This document shows, one piece after another, positions 58,603 to 64,000 of a DNA stretch of 64,000 nt (its first letter is position 1; each line of letters begins with the position of its first letter). The notes below the pieces were generated by a model. It had not been told where the DNA came from. It did no database searches and saw only the letters and a list, made by a program, of their open reading frames with translations. The stretch is from Gnetum montanum (Eukaryota; Streptophyta; Gnetopsida; Gnetales; Gnetaceae): positions 64,440-128,439 of the forward strand of contig MNCI01003467.1 of NCBI GenBank assembly GCA_015680685.1. The letters are read 5' to 3'. The position numbers were made by a program, and so were the translations under genes.

Positions 58603-58825
58603 AGCACTAGTCCACTATGACTATAAACTAGCACAGACAGTCTGCTATGACTATAAATTGACACAACTCATCCTTGGGTCATGACGTTAAATTGACACAA
58701 CATCCACTATCTGCTACGACATTAAACTAGCATCCAATAGTCTGCTAGAACTATAAAATAGCATATCATGGTCTGTCAGGACCTTAAACTGGGTTCACAG
58801 TCTGCCAGGACTTTAAACTGGCATG
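58603..58825. repeat. About 30-36-bp tandem repeat, element B
   Basis: Seven units of the form TCTGCTATGACTATAAACTA followed by GCACA. Variants include TCTGCTACGACATTAAACTA and TCTGCCAGGACTTTAAACTG. Two weak units lie in the gag N-terminal region at 55420-55480 (ATGCTATGACATTAAACTAG). Confidence 0.8.
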
Positions 58826-59894
58826 TAGCTAATTTGATCCAAACATTTGTCATTGCCCTAGGAGCACTCACAACATCATCGCCTCCCACCATTTTGGTGA
58901 TTATTTTGGAGCACTTACCATTAGTGCAGCATTTAGAACACTTGCAACATCATCGCCCTGGCACCTTCACTGGTTTCCTAAGCACTTGCAACTAGCATAG
59001 CATTTGATACTTTCACAGCATCTTCGCATCCAGCACTTGTAGCATCTTCACATCTAGCATTTGCACTTTCATTTCACATTTTGTGGTTTTCTTGTCCTCT
59101 CTGAGTTGTGTTTTTAGGATGAAACCTTGGAGACGATCATGCAAAGGTACATTCCATTGCAGCAATGAGTTATCATGTTTCTTTGATGTGCATGACTAGA
59201 CTAGTTGAGCCACTCAAGAGTGCACATCCCCCTCATCCCTGTTATAGCCTATGCACATCCATTTTATTCTTTCCAATATCCTCTCATACTCCCCATACTC
59301 ACGATTTCACACTCCTCTGATGCATATGCACTATGACACACATGGCATTCCCTTCACATCAACTATAGAACCCATGGTTGATGTAACATAATTCATCCTA
59401 TGGGATGCCTTTGTTGCATGGTAAAGGCCTAAGCGGATGTAACATGAATCATATCTAGGAGGAAACATCTATCTTATTGATGCAATGTGATGCATCAAAA
59501 CAAAGCCCATCTTCTTGATGGCCAAGTTGCAGCTAACATTCAGTAGTAAGCCGAACGCAAAAAAGGTTCGCCTCACAAAAAAAAAAGCAACAATGCTACA
59601 ACTTCACAATTGGCCCCTCCTTGGATGAACTTTGACGCTCTCATAAACACTCCAACAAGAGGTCAACATTTCAAGGGTAAGCTACTTTATGCCATGGTCA
59701 CTATCAACCATCCCAAATTTGCATCTTACATCATGATCCATTGTTTGCATTTTGTTCCCACCATTTAAATTTCATCTCCCTATCATTGCCTATACCCATT
59801 GTCCCTTAGCATAACCTTATTTCCATAACACTCTTGAACATGGTAAAATGACATCTGATCTTATGCTGACAAATGACGTTGGTGATATGTCTAC
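58826..59894 (+). other. 3' untranslated region of element B
   Basis: No domain. It includes repeated AGCATTTxxxACTTxCAxCATC phrases (58930-59060), TAGGATGAAACCTTGGAGAC (59117, matched in element I) and an A-run at 59578-59586. The last about 120 bp resemble the sequence just before LTR I. Confidence 0.55.
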
Positions 59895-60929
59895 TGTGGT
59901 GTTTTATAATTCTTTGTCGACGTCTCTCAGGCCACTCTTTCAGACGGCAACAAAGAGGGGCCATTCAAACACCACAAAATTTTGGGTCTTGGCAGCACAA
60001 CTACAAATATGGCTAAGTGTTACATGCTATTATGTGCTTCTATGTTGCATAGTGTAGCACCTTGCTACAGTGCGTAGCGTAGCACCTTGCTATGCTACAT
60101 AGCATAGCATAGCGTAGCACCTTGCTACAGTGCTAGCATAACACCTTGTTACAGTGCATAGCATAGCACCCTACTACAGTGCGTAGCATAGCATCCTATT
60201 AGGCTACATTGTTATACACTATTACATGTTGTTACCTACTACACTGCCACATAGCGCTAGATCTGCATTTTGGGCTAACCCTAGCCCTATAAATACCTTT
60301 GTGCCCTCTTAAAGAAAAAGGTAAAGAGGAGAAAAGGATGAAGGCTTGAATTTCTTCACCGACAAAGTAGTTGGCATTTCCATTTTGGCATTTGGCATTT
60401 TATCTTTTTGGCACTTAGCTCCGTGGGTGAATGAAACCCAGAGCAAACCACACCGATAGAGAGGCACAACTATATCACATGGTATACTGTGACCACCAGC
60501 CCAAGAGGCATAGTTTATCACAGTGAGCACCATATTTCATAGCTCGACACCACCGAGGCTATGATTCTGCTCCTACTATGCCTATTGTACACTTTGTATA
60601 CCTATACCCTTTTTCAAGGTAGTGCATCTTTCTATTCAAACTCTCTTTTTGGCCGATCACAACATTTATTTGGCATTTTTAAGCATTAAATCATGTTCAT
60701 TGTCTTGTTATGCACTTTAGCACATTTCTACTATTCTGCACATTACATTTTCTTTTATTTTTTGCAAAAGGGTTACTGTACACCGGTTAAGTCCCTATCT
60801 GATTGACCAGACCATTCAGGGCACCTCATTTCTGTTTTATCCAGCACTATCCTCATGTGGATTTGGGGTTAGGGTATGCACTTGAAGACCTCTCGGTGTT
60901 TCTAGCCACCAATGTTTTCTATCGCTACA
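59895..60929 (+). repeat. LTR shared by B (3') and C (5')
   Basis: TGTGGTGTTTTATAATTC to CGCTACA, 1035 bp. It has a fold-back at its start (59896-59980), a TAGCATAGC array (60020-60210), a TATA box, and the shared GGGTTAGGGTATGCACTTGA and CTCTCGGTGTTTCTAGCCAC blocks. It is followed by C gag without a recognisable primer site. Confidence 0.8.
60288..60295 (+). promoter_or_regulatory. TATA box of B/C LTR
   Basis: CTAGCCCTATAAATACCTTT. Confidence 0.8.
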
Positions 60930-61289
60930 CATCTCATGCAACATGTGATGGATGTCGAGCAACCCCTTAGCCTAGTGTATCCACAATGATAGTCTCTTAG
61001 ACTATGGCAATAGTCCCCCGAACACATGGTACTTGATGATGAATGATACAACTTTTTATGCACAAAGCTTTAGGTGGGCCTACCATTGGACCGCTAGGAA
61101 ATAGAAGAAAAGCATAGTTTCAAAATTATTCACCGAAAAAAGATGGAGTTCCTTCCCACCCCTAGCACGATCATACCACTCATTGAATCTTTCAAATGAA
61201 TTTTGGACCAACATATCTAGATGAGTGAGCTAAAAGAGTAAAACTCAACATCCAACTATGATGAAGCCCTGCAAGATGGGCAAGAGGAA

Positions 61290-62174
61290 TTGAAGTCTCA
61301 TTCCAACATTGGCATCCCGCCTAACATACCAGCCTTTACTAGGGAGTGGTTTTTGGAATATGGTGTGGAGGTGGCTCTCATGTTATGGAATTTTATCAAG
61401 ATGATCCTATTAGTTTTGTTATTTCTCTACTCACACTACCTCCTAGGGTGCAACTTCCCCAATTCACAAAATATAATGGTGAGGGTGACCCAAATGCCCA
61501 CTTAGTCACCTTTCATTCTGAGTCCTTATTATTGCAAGCATGGCCACATGTGGTTATCCATATCTTTGCCATGAATTTGACTGGAAAAGATTTAAATTGG
61601 TACCATGCACTTCCTCGAGCTTTCATTTCAACTCTAGAAGAGTTGTTAATCCCATTCATAACCTACTTTAAGTACAACTTGAATTCAGAGGCCACACTAG
61701 ATTAGCTCATGAATGTTAATTAAGAAGAATTATAGCCAATGCAAAAATTCATACAACAATGGAGCACCTCTCTAAATGAGATTCATGAGCCCACTACCAA
61801 AACCCACTTGTTGGTCACTTTTAAAGGTGTAGCAAATTATTTCATTAAATTAAAGCTATATTATTTAGCCCCACATCCTTTAGCCAAGCTTTTGCTCAAA
61901 CAAAGAGCATATAGGATGTGGCAAAGGCTAGTAAAGATCTAGCTTACATAGCCTATAAGAATGCACATGCAAAGAGAGATAAAGAAAAGGGGAATGCCAT
62001 GACAACCACTGTTGTAGCTATGGCTGATGAAGCCATGACCAACAACAACAAGCAAATGGCTAAGGCACCTAAGGCCCCAGTCAACATCAAAAAAACATTG
62101 GGCTCTAGAAATGCAGCAACCAACCAACCTGCATCGTCAATAGCCATAGGGCAAGCTCTACCAAGGCCAAACTA
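61290..62174 (+). pseudogene. Gag core, element C
   Basis: FYQDDPISFVISLLTLPPRV, LPQ/FTKYNGEGDPNAHLVTFHSE, AMNLTGKDLNWYHALP (Trp kept), ISTLEELLIPFITYFKYNLN, stops in D*LMNVN, FIQQWSTSLNEIHEPTTKTH and FKGVANYFIKLKLYYLAPHP. After a frameshift near 61910 it continues AKASKDLAYIAYKNAHAK and an Ala/Lys/Thr/Pro-rich tail (TNNNKQMAKAPKAPVNIKKT). Equivalent to A 5218-4680 and B 55464-56243. Confidence 0.85.
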
Positions 62175-62186
62175 AAATATACCTCT

Positions 62187-63153
62187 TTGCTGATCAAGCC
62201 ATTAGAACTTTTGGATCAACTATCTAGTGTTGGATGCATTCAACATAAGAAAATATTAGAGGATGCTCGTAAATGCATGAGAGGTACTGTGAGATCCTCT
62301 GAGACCCCTCTATGGCTATGCCCAATGAACCTCCAGTACCCAAAAATTTTAGGTTGGACCAATTTTGCAGCTACCATCAGTTGCATGACCATAACATGGA
62401 TTACTACCTTACATTAAAGGATGATATCTAATGCATGATCAATCAAGGAAAGCTAGTCCTTGATGAAAGTAATCCTATCTAGCTAAAGAACCAGTCCATG
62501 AACATTTATAAGGATCCATTAAACACTAGCGGTGTAGGATATATCATTAATGCTATCAATGTTGATGATGATGTAGAGCTAATACATGAACCATTCATGG
62601 TCCATGTGTCCTTCAGTGGTGTTGAAGTCTTAGTGTCAACTAGGCCATAGGCCCCTTAGGCACCAATGACACCTTTCATGGTTAGGGCCCCATAGCATGT
62701 TGTGGTAATCACCCAAACACCTTTTATCATAAGGGTGTTGAAATGTATGAAACCCCCTTGCCCAGGTTCTAATGGTTTGGATTGCATTGTAGCCTACCCA
62801 CCTAAAGAAATGTGATGGGCATCTGGTTGACAAGATGGCTAGGGAATGCGCTGAACTAGGTCCCCCTAAGCCTACCCCCTATCAGTAGTTCCCATGGCCC
62901 TATCACCTAAAACCACCAACATAGGCATGCACATGCAACAAGTAACCACTAAGGCTCAAAAGTGCATTGCCCAACCAAAAGCCAAGTCTCCTCCTCCTTA
63001 GGAAATCCATCTCTTAGGGCATGTGGAGGAAATAAAGACCACCAAACAACTAGATGGTGGAAAAGATTTTCCAAATGCACATGCACAGGTCAAGCAGGCT
63101 CTAAAACAAAAGAGTACAACTTTGAGCCTATACGATTTAATTATGACTTCTCC
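62187..63153 (+). pseudogene. Gag C-terminal domain, linker and protease start, element C
   Basis: GCIQHKKILEDARKCMRG, then by phase change SYHQLHDHNMDYYLTLKDDI, INQGKLVLDESNP and KNQSMNIYKDPLNTSGVGYI. The linker repeats TPFMVRAP and TPFIIRVLKCMKPP, as in B. Then AQVKQALKQKSTTLSLYDLI, the protease lead-in, ending at MTS (63153). Gln codons are kept here where B has stops. Confidence 0.75.
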
Positions 63154-64000
63154 TGTAACAATTGAAAACGTCGGTGGCTGGAAACACTGAGAGGTCATCG
63201 GGTGCACAGTTTTAACCACGAATCCATGTGAGGGTTGTGCTAGATGAAAATGGAAATGGGGCACCCTAAATGGTCTGGTCGATTAGACAGGGACTTAGTT
63301 GGTGTCACTTAACCTTTCATAAACGTGTAATGCAGAAGCAATGTTTATAACGTAATATAAAAATTAATAAATGCAATGAAGTGAAAAATGATGTAAAATG
63401 CAATAATAATGAGTGGGAATTTAAAGTGAATAAGAGTTAGGAAATGCACCACCTCAAGATCATGACTTTACTTTGTTGAAGTGGATACAATCAATTGCAT
63501 AACACTAGGAAGCACAGAGATCCCAAAGGTAACCAGAGAATTCAAAGTAGGCCAACTATGTTCTTGAACATAGACTCAAAAGCCAACAATGAAAAGTGCT
63601 ACAAAGGTAGTAGGAAGGAGCTAACAGAATGCCAAGAAAAAATTCCAACCATTTAATTTTTTCCAATTTTCCAACAAGAAGTGCTAAGAATGCTCAAAGT
63701 CGCCAACAGTGCTTAAAAATTTCCAACAACTAAAAGTTGCCAACCAACTCCAAGTTTTCAAACCCTTTGAGCATTGCTCATCAGGGTATTTATAGGTCTA
63801 GGAGCCTGCGAGAGATGTAGTTTGGATGCCACATATCCTGGACTTGCGAGGTGTTGGCATGTCCATGCTGCATGGACATGCAAAGCTGATTGATGAGCAG
63901 ACCATGCTGCAATCATGCTGTTGAAACTGAAGATGCTGGGGTCAAGTATGCCAACAATGTAGACAAGAAATGAGGCACACTAGAGTAGCATAGCTTCTTA
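63154..64000 (-). repeat. LTR D, minus strand, runs past the window end
   Basis: Its terminal TGTAACAATTGAAAACG starts directly after the C protease codons, equivalent to 6696 in LTR A. Shared blocks: GGTGGCTGGAAACACTGAGA, CTAAATGGTCTGGTCGATTA, AAATGCACCACCTCAAG and a TATA box at 63787-63794. The TAGCATAG motif starts at the right edge. No PBS block lies at 63153, so this is a 3' LTR (body to the right) or a solo LTR. Confidence 0.8.
63787..63794 (-). promoter_or_regulatory. TATA box of LTR D
   Basis: Minus strand CTATAAATACCCTGATGAGC, same position as in LTR A (CTATAAATACCCTGACGAG). Confidence 0.75.

Larger units (their letters stand above)
53511..60929 (+). mobile_element. Element B: Tat-type copy, gag-protease only
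   Basis: 5' LTR (53511-54545), PBS-like site, tandem repeat leader, gag, linker, protease, repeats, 3' UTR and 3' LTR (59895-60929). No RT, RNase H or integrase lies between protease and 3' LTR. From 55464 to 58277 one phase is kept with about fourteen stops. Its 3' UTR resembles that of element I, so it may have been mobilised by enzymes of I-like elements. Confidence 0.75.
60930..63153 (+). mobile_element. Element C: Tat-type gag fragment
   Basis: Follows the shared LTR directly. Contains leader, gag core, gag C-terminal domain, linker and the first ten residues of the protease, then is cut by LTR D at 63154. The rest, if present, lies beyond 64000. The leader (60930-61289) has no PBS block and is not obviously matched in A or B. 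Confidence 0.7.

Overview
The window is AT-rich, gene-poor nuclear DNA of a land plant, made almost entirely of old, decayed Ty3/gypsy LTR retrotransposons. The evidence is plant-type primer-binding sites, gag-PR-RT-RNaseH-IN domain order, a C-terminal chromodomain in one element and a dual RNase H in another. Element size, age and nesting suggest a large, repeat-dominated genome; a gymnosperm is plausible but not proven. I found no intact host gene, tRNA, rRNA or CRISPR array. All domain calls come from reading translated motifs by eye, and element letters (A-I) are mine.

Layout. 0-2 kb: a decayed coiled-coil reading frame with intron-like breaks. 2.1-8.3 kb: element A, minus strand, Tat-type gag-protease copy with 5' LTR, PBS and TATA box. 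8.4-13.5 kb: an unidentified decayed, apparently multi-exon coding region on the minus strand. 13.9-16.0 kb: a degenerate tandem array of about 180 bp with a palindromic core. 16.7-22.95 kb: element I, Tat-type pol (RT, RNase H, second archaeal-type RNase H, IN) plus 3' LTR. 23.6-52.3 kb: element F, a Tekay/Del-like chromovirus with very long LTRs, split twice. G (26.2-35.2 kb, minus strand) sits in its gag and E (37.2-46.8 kb, plus strand, Athila-like) sits in its RNase H. 52.3-63.15 kb: plus-strand Tat-type LTR units H, B and C, where B and C share one LTR. 63.15-64 kb: a minus-strand LTR (D) that starts exactly at its terminal TG inside C's protease.

Functional picture. Nothing here should make working protein. 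A, B and C carry gag and protease without pol, and I carries pol without gag. G carries gag followed by a long coiled-coil frame where pol would be expected. Several frames (I pol, B gag-protease, the G coiled-coil frame) run for 0.8-1.2 thousand codons with many stop codons but no frameshift that I could find. Stops often fall where a sister copy has Gln or Trp, which points to C-to-T/G-to-A decay.

Assembly cautions. Four single Ns occur. Two are flanked by nearly identical duplicated sequence (unmerged contig ends). Two bracket a 66-bp piece that is inverted relative to the sister LTR (misoriented fragment).
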